From the NCBI GenBank assembly GCA_900762805.1, contig CAAFHY010000251.1, positions 1-15,077 on the forward strand: a stretch of 15,077 bases of DNA, given 5' to 3'. The notes under the pieces are model-generated. The model searched no databases. It saw nothing but the letters and a program-made list of their open reading frames with translations, and had not been told where the DNA came from. A program made the translations under genes and the position numbers. Positions 1-6,939 of the stretch are shown here, piece by piece (the stretch's first letter is position 1; each line of letters begins with the position of its first letter). Source of the DNA: Oscillospiraceae bacterium. GTDB taxonomy: Bacteria; Bacillota; Clostridia; Oscillospirales; Ruminococcaceae.

Positions 1-108
1 ACGGCGCAAAAGCCGGACAGATGTAGTCCCTGTTCTTTCCGGCCGCGCAGCTTTCCTTGCCGCCGGGTGATGGAACGGCTTAGAACACACGATATTCTTG
101 TTTAGGAG

Positions 109-123
109 AGCATAAAGTATGCT
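109..123. repeat. Short inverted repeat near the left edge
   Basis: AGCATA and TATGCT flank a 3-base loop, giving a 6-bp stem. It lies in the 175-base stretch left of the first gene. No T-tract follows on either strand, so I do not call it a terminator. It could be a weak RNA hairpin downstream of the small minus-strand gene or chance. I see no convincing gene in 1-175. Confidence 0.25.
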
Positions 124-175
124 CCGCGGCTCTTAAAGCCAGTCTTTATGATTTCGGAGAACAGACGGCAGTTTG

Positions 176-382
176 CTAAACAAGCTTATTAAAGACGACT
201 GTTTGCTCCTTCATCGATATTTTTCCGACCTCATAGCCGTATTCCGTCAGCTCCTTCTTGTACCTCAGAAAGGAATGGTCTACCGGTACTCCGGCAATAT
301 TCTGCATTTCCGCAAATGTTAGACGGAAGGATGGCTCTCCTTTGTTTTTCACATATTCCCATAAAGCGTTATATTTGCTCAT
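176..382 (-). CDS. Small conserved-looking protein of unknown function (68 aa)
   Basis: I do not recognise a function. The 68-residue product is soluble and mixed alpha/beta in character, with no signal peptide, membrane segment or cysteine motif. It begins MSKYNALWEYVKNKGE and contains LTFAEMQNIAGVPVDHSFLR, which reads like a small helix-turn-helix-type domain (DUF7662-like, from memory and unverified). The ATG at 380-382 has GGAG about nine bases upstream on the minus strand. It starts 46 bases after the rnfB stop and could be read through from the rnf operon, since no clear terminator lies between. By hand count it is about 42% G+C, far below the G+C-rich rnf genes, which suggests a different origin. 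Confidence 0.7.
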   Translation of the reverse strand: MSKYNALWEYVKNKGEPSFRLTFAEMQNIAGVPVDHSFLRYKKELTEYGYEVGKISMKEQTVVFNKLV

Positions 383-428
383 GATGCCTTGCTCCTTCAG
401 GCGCAGCCGCCCCGCGCACAGCGCTCGC

Positions 429-1223
429 TTATACCTCTGCCCCGATCAGCAGGCTGGCGCCGACAGGGCAGACGGCAACGCAGCTGCCGCAGCCGGTGCA
501 GACAGCCTGTTCGATAACGGCGCGGTTGTCGATGATGGCGATGGCGCCGGCCGGGCAGGCGCGCGCGCATTTGCCGCAGCCGAGACAGCCGTTGGTGCAG
601 GCGCCGCGGGTAAAGACGCCCCTGTCGAGGTTGGCGCAGCGCACGACCGGCTTGTTTTCGGCCGGCACGATGCGCACCAGCCCCTTGGGACAGGCGGCCG
701 CGCAGACGCCGCAGCCTGTGCAGCGGGCAGGATCGGCGTGCGCCACGCCGTTTTCAACGAACATGGCGTCAAACTTACAGGCGGCCGCGCAGTCGCCGAG
801 GCCGAGGCAGCCGTATGCGCAGTCGCTCTCGCCGGCGTACAGCAGATTGGCGGCGGCGCAGCTCTGGATGCCGCGGTAGATATACTTGTCCTTGGTGGCG
901 TCGTAGCTGCCGCGGCAGGTGACGACGGCCGTCATCTTGGTGATAGGCCCTGCATCGACGCCCATCAGCTCACCCAGCCGGCGGGCCGTCTCCGAGCCGC
1001 CCGGCACACAGCGATCGACCGCCGCGCCCTGCGCCACGGCCGCCGCGTAATCGGAGCAGCCGGCATAGCCGCAGGCTCCGCAGTTGGCGCCGGGCAGCAG
1101 CGCTTCGGCCGCGTCGGCCTTCTCGTCGCTCGGCACATCCATAAAGTGCGAGGCCAGCACCAGTATCCCGGCCGACACCAGCCCGATGCCGCCGACAATG
1201 CCCACTGCAATCAGAATATCCAT
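429..1223 (-). CDS. rnfB: RnfB, iron-sulfur subunit of the Rnf complex (ferredoxin-accepting)
   Basis: RnfB is the polyferredoxin subunit that takes electrons from reduced ferredoxin and passes them into the membrane part of the ferredoxin:NAD+ oxidoreductase. The product is 264 aa. Residues 3-25 form an N-terminal membrane anchor. A [4Fe-4S] domain follows with Cys 48, 51, 56 and 72. A modified motif has Cys 135, 139, 145 and 149, and three CX2CX2CX3C ferredoxin motifs lie at Cys 168-178, 213-223 and 242-252. That makes about five clusters, more than in the shorter proteobacterial RnfB and typical of clostridial ones. The start is the ATG at 1221-1223, preceded by GGAGAGG; the open frame extends 14 codons upstream but overlaps rnfA. 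It is the last rnf gene, 10 bases after rnfA. Confidence 0.96.
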   Translation of the reverse strand: MDILIAVGIVGGIGLVSAGILVLASHFMDVPSDEKADAAEALLPGANCGACGYAGCSDYAAAVAQGAAVDRCVPGGSETARRLGELMGVDAGPITKMTAVVTCRGSYDATKDKYIYRGIQSCAAANLLYAGESDCAYGCLGLGDCAAACKFDAMFVENGVAHADPARCTGCGVCAAACPKGLVRIVPAENKPVVRCANLDRGVFTRGACTNGCLGCGKCARACPAGAIAIIDNRAVIEQAVCTGCGSCVAVCPVGASLLIGAEV

Positions 1224-1233
1224 ACGCCTCTCC

Positions 1234-1824
1234 TTATCCGAACAGTTTTTCCGCCACGCCCGCAAAGCCCATAAAGGTCAGCGAGGTGATGGAGGCGGCC
1301 ACCAGCGTGATGGGCAGCCCCTCAAAGGCCTTGGGCGGCTGGGCGCGCAGCAGCGCGCGGCGCACGCCGGAGAACAGAACCATGGCCAGCGTAAAGCCAA
1401 GGCCGGCGCCGACGCCGCAGACCACCGACTCCAGCAGCGAATACTGGTTTTGGATGTTAAGCAGCGCCACGCCCAGCACGGCGCAGTTGGTGGTGATGAG
1501 CGGCAGATAGATGCCGAGAGCCTTGTAGAGCGTCTTGAGATACTTTTTCAGAATGATTTCGACCAGCTGCACCAGGGCCGCGATAACGGCGATAAAGCTG
1601 AGCGTTTTGAGGTATTCCAGCCCGAAGGGGACCAGCAGCCAGGTGTAGATGCACCAGGTCGCGGCGCTGGCGATGCCCATGACAAAGACCACCGCGCCGC
1701 TCATGCCGAGCGCCGATGACAGCTTTTTGGACACGCCGAGGAAGGGACAGATACCGAGGAACTTCACCAGCACATAGTTTTCCGACAGGATCATGGTGAA
1801 CAGGATGACCAGCATTGCTTTCAT
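1234..1824 (-). CDS. rnfA: RnfA, integral membrane subunit of the Rnf complex
   Basis: RnfA is a six-helix membrane subunit homologous to NqrE. With RnfE it forms a pseudo-symmetric pair that carries a membrane-embedded [2Fe-2S] centre. The product is 196 aa, the usual family length. The expected conserved cysteines are present: Cys 26 in FLGICPFLG and Cys 114 in TTNCAVLG, the positions known in the family to ligate the intramembrane cluster. The sequence is hydrophobic throughout. The ATG at 1822-1824 overlaps the rnfE stop as ATGA, implying translational coupling, and rnfB follows 10 bases downstream. Confidence 0.96.
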   Translation of the reverse strand: MKAMLVILFTMILSENYVLVKFLGICPFLGVSKKLSSALGMSGAVVFVMGIASAATWCIYTWLLVPFGLEYLKTLSFIAVIAALVQLVEIILKKYLKTLYKALGIYLPLITTNCAVLGVALLNIQNQYSLLESVVCGVGAGLGFTLAMVLFSGVRRALLRAQPPKAFEGLPITLVAASITSLTFMGFAGVAEKLFG

Positions 1825-2483
1825 GTTCTTGCCTCCTCCCGGCAGCCGCCGCAGTCGGCGCAGTCGCCGCCGCAGTCGGTTGATGGGGCCTTTTTGCCGC
1901 GCTTATCCATCAGGAAGGTAGCCAGCGCCATCATGACGCCGAACACCAGAAAGCCGCCCGGTGCGCGTGTCAGAATGCCGATGGCGTATTTTTCGGGAAA
2001 GATGCGCAGGCCGAACAGCGTGCCGGCGCCGAGCAGCTCGCGCACGACGCTCATGGAGAGCAGCGCCGCCATAAAGCCCAGCCCGCAGCCGATGCCGTCG
2101 AGCATGCTGTCGATCACCGTGTGCTTGCAGGCGTACATCTCGGCGCGGCCGAGAATGATGCAGTTGACAACGATGAGCGGCAGATAGACGCCCAGCGCGT
2201 CGTAGAGCGACGGCAGGAAGGCCTTCATCAGCATTTCCAGCGCCGTTACGAAGCCGGCAATCACCGTGATGAAGGCCGGGATGCGGACCTTGTCGGGAAT
2301 GACCTTGCGCAGCGCCGAAATGGCCATGTTGGAGCCGATCAGCACAAAGGTGGCCGCCGCGCCCATGCCGAGCGCCGTGGTGGCCGAGCCGGTCAGCGCC
2401 AGCGTCGGGCAGGTGCCGAGGACCAGACGGAAGGTCGGGTTCTCGTCGAGCATACCGTTTTTGATGATCGTCAGTTTTCCCAT
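1821..2483 (-). CDS. rnfE: RnfE, integral membrane subunit with a Cys-rich C-terminal tail
   Basis: RnfE is the NqrD-type membrane subunit that pairs with RnfA around the intramembrane iron-sulfur centre. The product is 220 aa with about six hydrophobic segments. Conserved cysteines are Cys 25 (LGTCPTLAL) and Cys 108 (VVNCIILG). After the last helix, around residue 192, a hydrophilic tail holds four cysteines (204, 208, 211 and 214) in a glycine-rich stretch, CGGDCADCGGC. That tail is not part of the helical core and could bind metal or be redox active; this is inference. The ATG at 2481-2483 lies inside the end of rnfG, a 13-base overlap. The 3' end overlaps rnfA as ATGA. Confidence 0.95.
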   Translation of the reverse strand: MGKLTIIKNGMLDENPTFRLVLGTCPTLALTGSATTALGMGAAATFVLIGSNMAISALRKVIPDKVRIPAFITVIAGFVTALEMLMKAFLPSLYDALGVYLPLIVVNCIILGRAEMYACKHTVIDSMLDGIGCGLGFMAALLSMSVVRELLGAGTLFGLRIFPEKYAIGILTRAPGGFLVFGVMMALATFLMDKRGKKAPSTDCGGDCADCGGCREEART

Positions 2484-2995
2484 GATTTCACCGCCTTATA
2501 GGCTGCAAAGGCAAGATCGACAGCCTGCCGCAGCGCGTTGCTCGAATAGGTGGCGCCGGCTACGGCGTCCACCGAAAAGGCGTCGGCCGAAAGGCCGGCA
2601 AACCGGTCGAGATAGCTCTTTTCGAAGGCCCTTGTGCCGATGCCGGCATCCTCCGAGTGAGTGCCCACCGACAGGGCGATGATGCGCCCGTCGGCATCCA
2701 GCCCAACGGTGACGTTTACGTCGCCGTTGTTGCCGCGGCCGGTCGCCTCGATGATATAGCCGCTGCCGCCGGTGTCGGCAAAGACCGACTGCACGCCCTC
2801 GATCTCGCAGGGCAGCTCGGTGAAGTCCTGCGCGTCGGGCAGCAGCTGCCGGCGGGTGTGCTCGGCAGTCTCTTTTTCATTCTGTTCGATAATGGGGGCA
2901 GTCAGGCCGTTGGTGAGGGCCAGCAGCCCCGCCACAAAGGCGCATATCAGCGTCAGCACCACGATGGGGCGCATATATTCGCCGGCTTTATTCAT
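2471..2995 (-). CDS. rnfG: RnfG, FMN-binding subunit of the Rnf complex
   Basis: RnfG carries a covalently bound FMN on the outer face of the membrane and relays electrons between subunits. The product is 174 aa with an N-terminal anchor at residues 10-30 and an FMN_bind domain behind it. The flavinylation motif reads DAVAGATYSS, with Thr 149 as the expected attachment residue; the usual Ser/Thr before GAT is Ala here. I chose the ATG at 2993-2995 because GGAGGT lies seven bases upstream. A GTG three codons earlier (3002-3004) overlaps that ribosome binding site. The gene overlaps rnfD by eight bases and rnfE by thirteen. No apbE-like flavin transferase is in the window, so flavinylation must depend on a gene elsewhere. 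Confidence 0.94.
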   Translation of the reverse strand: MNKAGEYMRPIVVLTLICAFVAGLLALTNGLTAPIIEQNEKETAEHTRRQLLPDAQDFTELPCEIEGVQSVFADTGGSGYIIEATGRGNNGDVNVTVGLDADGRIIALSVGTHSEDAGIGTRAFEKSYLDRFAGLSADAFSVDAVAGATYSSNALRQAVDLAFAAYKAVKSWEN

Positions 2996-3908
2996 GGGCT
3001 TCACCTCCGAACGGTTTTTTGCGGCTCAGCTCGTTGATATAGGGGACCAGCAGGTTCATCAGCAGGATGGCGAACGAGACGCCCTCGGCCAGATTGCCGC
3101 ACAGCCTGATGAGGGCTGTCAGCGCCCCGCAGCCGACGCCGTAGACGGCCTTGCCGAGGTTGCTGTAGGGGGAGGTGACATAGTCAGTCGCCATAAAAAT
3201 GGCGCCCAGCAGCAAGCCGCCCGACAGGATGCTTTCAAGCGGATGGCTGCCGGCGATCGCCGTCAGGATAAAGACGGTGCCGACGAAGCAGCCGGGAATG
3301 ATCGGATTGATGACCCGCCGCAGCCACAGATAGACAAAGCCGGCCAGCAGCGCCGCGGCGCAGGTCTCGCCCATCACACCGCCGCAGCGGCCGAGGAACA
3401 GGTCGAGCAGGCCGGGCTCTCCGCCCGCCTTGATGACGGCCAGCGGCGTGGCCGAGGCCACGGCATCGACCGGGTAGCTGTACTGCGACATGGCGGGGAA
3501 GCTGATCATCATCACCACGCGGCCGACGAGCGCCGGATTAGCGAAGTTGCAGCCCAGCCCGCCGAACAGCTGCTTGACGATGATGATAGCGACAAAGGCG
3601 CCGACCGTTACCTGCCACAGCGGGATGGCCGCCGGCAGATTGAGCGCCAGCAGCAGCCCTGTGACGACGGCCGACAGGTCGGACACCGGCACCCGTTTTT
3701 TCATCATGAGGCACCAGAGGCTTTCAAAGGCGACGCAGGAGGCGATGGAAACAGCCATCACCAGCAGCGTGCGCGCCCCGAACCAGACGGCGCTCATGAC
3801 AGCGGCGGGCGTCAGCGCGATCAGCACGTCGAGCATGATGCGCGTGATCGACATCTCGGAGTGGAGATGAGGCGCCGCCGATACCTGAAACAGCTTTTCC
3901 GTGTTCAT
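2988..3908 (-). CDS. rnfD: RnfD, FMN-binding integral membrane subunit of the Rnf complex
   Basis: RnfD is the NqrB-like membrane subunit that holds a covalent FMN and is thought to take part in ion translocation. The product is 306 aa with about ten hydrophobic segments. Family landmarks are QLFGGLGCNFANPALVGR at residues 113-130, DAVASATPLAVI at 148-159 (Thr 154 is the expected FMN-bearing residue) and MATDYVTSPYSNLGK at 239-253. The open frame extends 73 codons further upstream, but that stretch is antiparallel noise within rnfC. The ATG at 3906-3908 overlaps the rnfC stop as ATGA, sits behind a GGCGGGAAAG purine stretch and gives the normal N-terminus. Confidence 0.96.
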   Translation of the reverse strand: MNTEKLFQVSAAPHLHSEMSITRIMLDVLIALTPAAVMSAVWFGARTLLVMAVSIASCVAFESLWCLMMKKRVPVSDLSAVVTGLLLALNLPAAIPLWQVTVGAFVAIIIVKQLFGGLGCNFANPALVGRVVMMISFPAMSQYSYPVDAVASATPLAVIKAGGEPGLLDLFLGRCGGVMGETCAAALLAGFVYLWLRRVINPIIPGCFVGTVFILTAIAGSHPLESILSGGLLLGAIFMATDYVTSPYSNLGKAVYGVGCGALTALIRLCGNLAEGVSFAILLMNLLVPYINELSRKKPFGGEAHE

Positions 3909-5221
3909 TTCTTTCCCGCCTTTCTCAGCTCGATCTTGGCCATCTTCATGCGCTGCGTCAGCGGGCGCTTGGCCGGGCAGACATAGGAGCAGCAGCCGCA
4001 TTCGACGCAGGCGCTCACCCCCAGCCGGCCGGCCAGCGCCAGATCCCCGCGGTCGAAGGCCGCCGCGATCTCGACGGGCGACAGACGCATGGGGCAGCCG
4101 TGTACGCAGCGGCCGCAGTGGATGCACGGCTCGATGGTCAGCTCGCGCATCTCGGCCGAGGTCAGGGCCAGAATGGCGTTGGTGCTTTTCAGGATGGGGA
4201 AATCATCGGTATAAAGGGAGTTGCCCATCATGGGGCCGCCCATGATCAGCTCGCGGCATTCGGCGGCGTAGCCGCCGCAGCTTTCGATGAGGTCGCGCAC
4301 CTTGATGCCGACCGGCACGCTGTAGTTGCCGGGCTTTCGGACGGCGCTCCCATCGACCGTCAGACGGCGGCGCACCAGCGGCATGCCGGTTCTGAGATAT
4401 TTACTGATAAAGGACAGCGAGGTGACGTTGACCACGATGCAGCCGACGTCGCTCGGCAGCTTGCCGATGGGCACGGCGCGGCCGACGGTGTTGGCGATCA
4501 GCATTTTTTCGGCGCCCTGCGGATAGCGCGAGCTGAGCTTCTGTACCCGCACGCCGGGCAGACAGGCCGTTTTCTGCTGCATCAGCCGGATGGCGCGCGG
4601 CTTGTTGCTCTCAATGGCCAGCACGCCGTTGGGAATGGAGAGGAATTTCATGACGAGCGCCAGCCCCTCAATGACGTCATCGGGCGATTCCATCATTTCG
4701 CGGTAATCGCTGGTTATGTACGGCTCGCACTCGGCCGCGTTGACGATGAGAGTATCAATCCGGCGGTCCTTGGGCGGACTGAGTTTGACATGCATGGGAA
4801 AGCCTGCCCCGCCGAGGCCGACAAGCCCGCTGGCCGCCACGGCGGCCACCAGCTCGTCCCGCGTCGTGACGGCGGGCGGCGCGAGCGAGGGGTCGGGCGT
4901 GTTCTTCCCGTCGCTGCGGATAACGACGGCCTGCTTGTACTGGCCGTCGGCAAACAGCACGCGGTCGAGTTTTTCGACGGTGCCGCTGACGCTTGCGTGG
5001 ATGTTGGCGCTGACAAAGCTGGCCGCGCGGCCGATCAGCGTACCGACATAGACCTGCTGCCCCTTTTCGACGACGGGCAGCGCCGGCGCGCCGATGTGCA
5101 TGGCCAGTGGGATGGTGACCGTTTCGCCGGCCGGCAGCGTCACCGTTTCACATTCCGCCGTGTTTTTGCGGTGGTCAAGCCGGATGCCCCGTATCGACCC
5201 CGTTTTCCGATATTCCCTCAC
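3905..5221 (-). CDS. rnfC: RnfC, NADH-binding flavin/iron-sulfur subunit of the Rnf complex
   Basis: RnfC is the peripheral cytoplasmic subunit that exchanges electrons with NAD+/NADH through FMN and two [4Fe-4S] clusters. The product is 438 aa, the length expected for clostridial RnfC without the long proteobacterial C-terminal extension. Landmarks in order are a barrel-sandwich-like N-terminus with HIGAPALPVV (42-51), the nucleotide/flavin motif GLGGAGFP (135-142), NAAECEPY (161-168), and two ferredoxin motifs at Cys 366/369/372/376 and Cys 405/408/411/415. The start is a GTG at 5219-5221 with AAAGGA eight bases upstream. The next ATG would remove the conserved N-terminus. It begins five bases after the upstream glutaredoxin-like gene. 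Confidence 0.95.
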   Translation of the reverse strand: MREYRKTGSIRGIRLDHRKNTAECETVTLPAGETVTIPLAMHIGAPALPVVEKGQQVYVGTLIGRAASFVSANIHASVSGTVEKLDRVLFADGQYKQAVVIRSDGKNTPDPSLAPPAVTTRDELVAAVAASGLVGLGGAGFPMHVKLSPPKDRRIDTLIVNAAECEPYITSDYREMMESPDDVIEGLALVMKFLSIPNGVLAIESNKPRAIRLMQQKTACLPGVRVQKLSSRYPQGAEKMLIANTVGRAVPIGKLPSDVGCIVVNVTSLSFISKYLRTGMPLVRRRLTVDGSAVRKPGNYSVPVGIKVRDLIESCGGYAAECRELIMGGPMMGNSLYTDDFPILKSTNAILALTSAEMRELTIEPCIHCGRCVHGCPMRLSPVEIAAAFDRGDLALAGRLGVSACVECGCCSYVCPAKRPLTQRMKMAKIELRKAGKK

Positions 5222-5225
5222 GAGA

Positions 5226-5495
5226 TCAGTCCTTTCTGCCGGCGGCCTGCCGCAGGAGCTGTTCCACCTGCTGTCGGGTCACCGCGCCTTCGTGCAGCTT
5301 TTCACTGCCGATAAAATAGCTCGGCACATAATAGTAATCGTAGCGGTCGGCCAGCGCGGGCTGCTCCAGCTCGTCGATCACCTCCACGGGCACGGCGGCC
5401 AGTGCGGGGTCGTCGGCCGTCAGCTCCTGCTGCCACGCCAGCGCGCGGCGGCAGTAAGGGCAGTTTCTCTGAACGAAAATTGTCAATTTCTCCAT
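5226..5495 (-). CDS. Glutaredoxin/thioredoxin-fold small protein, first gene of the rnf operon
   Basis: The product is 89 aa with a thioredoxin-fold pattern. A first beta strand leads to a CPYC active site at Cys 12-Cys 15, and the VPSYF segment supplies the expected cis-proline at residue 58. The length fits a glutaredoxin-like dithiol oxidoreductase that could reduce disulfides or report redox state; its true partner is not visible. The ATG at 5493-5495 has AAAGGAGC seven bases upstream. Its stop is four bases before the rnfC start, so the two are almost certainly co-transcribed and it is the promoter-proximal gene of the operon. Linkage to Rnf is seen; a role in assembly or regulation is inference. 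Confidence 0.88.
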   Translation of the reverse strand: MEKLTIFVQRNCPYCRRALAWQQELTADDPALAAVPVEVIDELEQPALADRYDYYYVPSYFIGSEKLHEGAVTRQQVEQLLRQAAGRKD

Positions 5496-5514
5496 AAAAT
5501 TGCTCCTTTGCTAA

Positions 5515-5529
5515 TGTGTATTGTACACA
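5515..5529. promoter_or_regulatory. Palindrome overlapping the rnf operon -10 (possible operator)
   Basis: TGTGTA and TACACA are perfect inverted repeats around a 3-base centre, covering the proposed -10 of the rnf operon. On the minus strand it reads TTGTGTACAATACACAT. This resembles a Rex-type site (TTGTGAA-N4-TTCACAA), but the half-site spacing is one base short and the AA/TT steps differ. A redox-responsive repressor site is plausible but unproven. Confidence 0.35.
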
Positions 5530-5548
5530 ATTTCAAACAACATTGCAA
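5520..5548 (-). promoter_or_regulatory. Candidate promoter for the grx-rnfCDGEAB operon
   Basis: On the minus strand, -35 TTGCAA (5543-5548) is 17 bases from -10 TACAAT (5520-5525). The predicted start near 5513 gives a very short leader with the AAAGGAGC ribosome binding site right behind it. A better -35 (TTGACA, 5550-5555) exists but has no -10 at proper spacing. Confidence 0.45.
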
Positions 5549-5570
5549 CTGTCAAATGCCGTTTTTCGCT

Positions 5571-5599
5571 CTTTTCTTTTGCCGGAATTATGGTAAAAT
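5571..5599 (+). promoter_or_regulatory. Candidate extended -10 promoter for the patatin-like gene
   Basis: TGG followed by TAAAAT (5594-5599) forms an extended -10. The -35 region 17 bases upstream (CTTTTC) is poor, which fits extended -10 promoters. The start would fall near 5606, giving a leader of about 30 bases before the ATG at 5636. Confidence 0.4.
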
Positions 5600-5635
5600 A
5601 GGAATCAGGACACCAAGCGTTTGAAAGGAGCTACC

Positions 5636-6877
5636 ATGTTTTTCAGAAAACCCAAAAAAGTGGCGCTGGCGCTGGCCGGCGGCGGAGCGCGCGGCGCCTA
5701 TCACATCGGCGTCTGGCGGGCGTTGCGGGAGCTGGGCGTCAGGTTCGACATCGTTACCGGCACCTCGGTTGGCGCACTGACCGGCGCTATCATCGCGCAG
5801 GGCGATTACGAAACGGCGGCTGAGACCTTTGGCAATATCAAGAATTCCGACGTTATGGAGCTGCCCGACAATCTCGACGAGCTGGGCGGCTTTGTGAAAT
5901 TCGTAGCCAAAAACGGCGGCGTCGATACCACGCCGCTGGCCGAGCTGCTTGAACGGTGCGTCAGCGAGCAGAAGGTGCGCAGCAGCGGCGTCGATTTCGG
6001 CCTTGTTATCGTGCGCCGCAGCGATATGTATCCCATCGAGGCCACGCTGGACACCATCCCGGAGGGCGAGCTGCTGAAATATATGCTGGCCTCAGCCTCT
6101 ATCTTCCCCTTTTTCGCCTCGCCGGACATCGACGGTGAAAAGTATATCGACGGCGGTATGTTCAACAATCTGCCGGTCGGGCTGGCCGACGATATGGGCG
6201 CCGACGAGGTTATCGCCGTGGATCTGGAGGCCCTCGGTGTCGAAAAGGCCTACAACGGCGGCCTGCCGGTGCGCTTCATCCGCCCGTCCTGGCCGCTGGG
6301 CAGCATCATTGATTTTGACGCCGCCACGGCCAGACGCAATATGCAGCTCGGCTATCTCGACTGCCTCAAGGCCTACCGTGAGCTGGATGGCGTCAAATAT
6401 GCCGTTAATAAGGGCGATTATGCCAAAGCGGCCGCCGGTACGCTGGTCGAGGATGCCACGGCGCTCATCCAGCTGCTGCCCCCGCTGACGGCGCGCGCCA
6501 TATTCGGCGATCTGGCGCACGATTACGATGCCCACCGCGGCCCCCGCCGCATGCTGATGGCACTGGCCGAATGCGCCGCCGAGGTCATGGAGCTTGACCC
6601 GCTCATCGTCTATTCGCTGGAGCAGCTTGACCGCGCCATCCTTGCCGCCTACCATGAGAGCACGCCGCTTGCCATCAGCATCAGCGCCAAGTCCATCACG
6701 GCCGACGTCAACCGCCGCAGCGCCGCCGTTTCGATGGTGCGCGCGATGGAGAGCGGCAAGAATTCGGTCGAGCTGACGGTGCTGGGCATGGCGCGGCACA
6801 CGGCCTGCGCCGGCGCGGCCTACATCTGCGCGCTGCTGGCTCGCGAAAAGGCGCTTGAGACGGGTGCGGACGCTTGA
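5636..6877 (+). CDS. Patatin-like phospholipase family protein
   Basis: The product (413 aa) is a predicted lipid acyl hydrolase of the patatin/RssA type. The oxyanion-hole loop GGGARGAYHIGV is at residues 15-26, the nucleophile elbow GTSVG at 42-46 (Ser 44), and the second catalytic residue lies in DGG at 172-174 (Asp 172), followed by the usual NNLP. All catalytic elements are present, so it should be active. Residues from about 230 onward form a long C-terminal part I cannot assign. There is no signal peptide. The ATG at 5636 has GAAAGGAG five bases upstream; the open frame begins earlier at a TTG inside that ribosome binding site. The physiological substrate cannot be read from the sequence. 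Confidence 0.92.
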   Translation: MFFRKPKKVALALAGGGARGAYHIGVWRALRELGVRFDIVTGTSVGALTGAIIAQGDYETAAETFGNIKNSDVMELPDNLDELGGFVKFVAKNGGVDTTPLAELLERCVSEQKVRSSGVDFGLVIVRRSDMYPIEATLDTIPEGELLKYMLASASIFPFFASPDIDGEKYIDGGMFNNLPVGLADDMGADEVIAVDLEALGVEKAYNGGLPVRFIRPSWPLGSIIDFDAATARRNMQLGYLDCLKAYRELDGVKYAVNKGDYAKAAAGTLVEDATALIQLLPPLTARAIFGDLAHDYDAHRGPRRMLMALAECAAEVMELDPLIVYSLEQLDRAILAAYHESTPLAISISAKSITADVNRRSAAVSMVRAMESGKNSVELTVLGMARHTACAGAAYICALLAREKALETGADA

Positions 6878-6902
6878 TTTTATGCGCAGATGTTGCTATA
6901 AT
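6874..6902 (+). promoter_or_regulatory. Strong promoter for the aldolase gene
   Basis: -35 TTGATT (6874-6879) is 17 bases from a perfect TATAAT (6897-6902) with an extended TGC in front. The -35 overlaps the stop codon of the patatin-like gene, so the aldolase has its own start site. Its ribosome binding site AGAAAGGA lies at 6921-6928. Confidence 0.75.
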
Positions 6903-6939
6903 AAAATCGTTACAATAACAAGAAAGGATCATTTTAATT

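Noticed and set aside
1..80. Minus-strand stretch reading GGKESCAAGKNRDYICPAFAP
   Set aside because: It looks somewhat protein-like, but a stop lies just upstream in frame, there is no start codon or ribosome binding site, and it runs off the window edge. Too short to call.
2772..5314. Long plus-strand frames opposite rnfC and rnfD
   Set aside because: His/Asp/Gln/Gly-rich shadows typical of the strand opposite G+C-rich membrane-protein genes; the minus-strand genes carry all family motifs.
5550..5555. Perfect TTGACA on the minus strand upstream of the glutaredoxin-like gene
   Set aside because: The only good -10 (TACAAT) is 24 bases away, too far for a normal promoter; TTGCAA at 17 bases spacing is the better partner.
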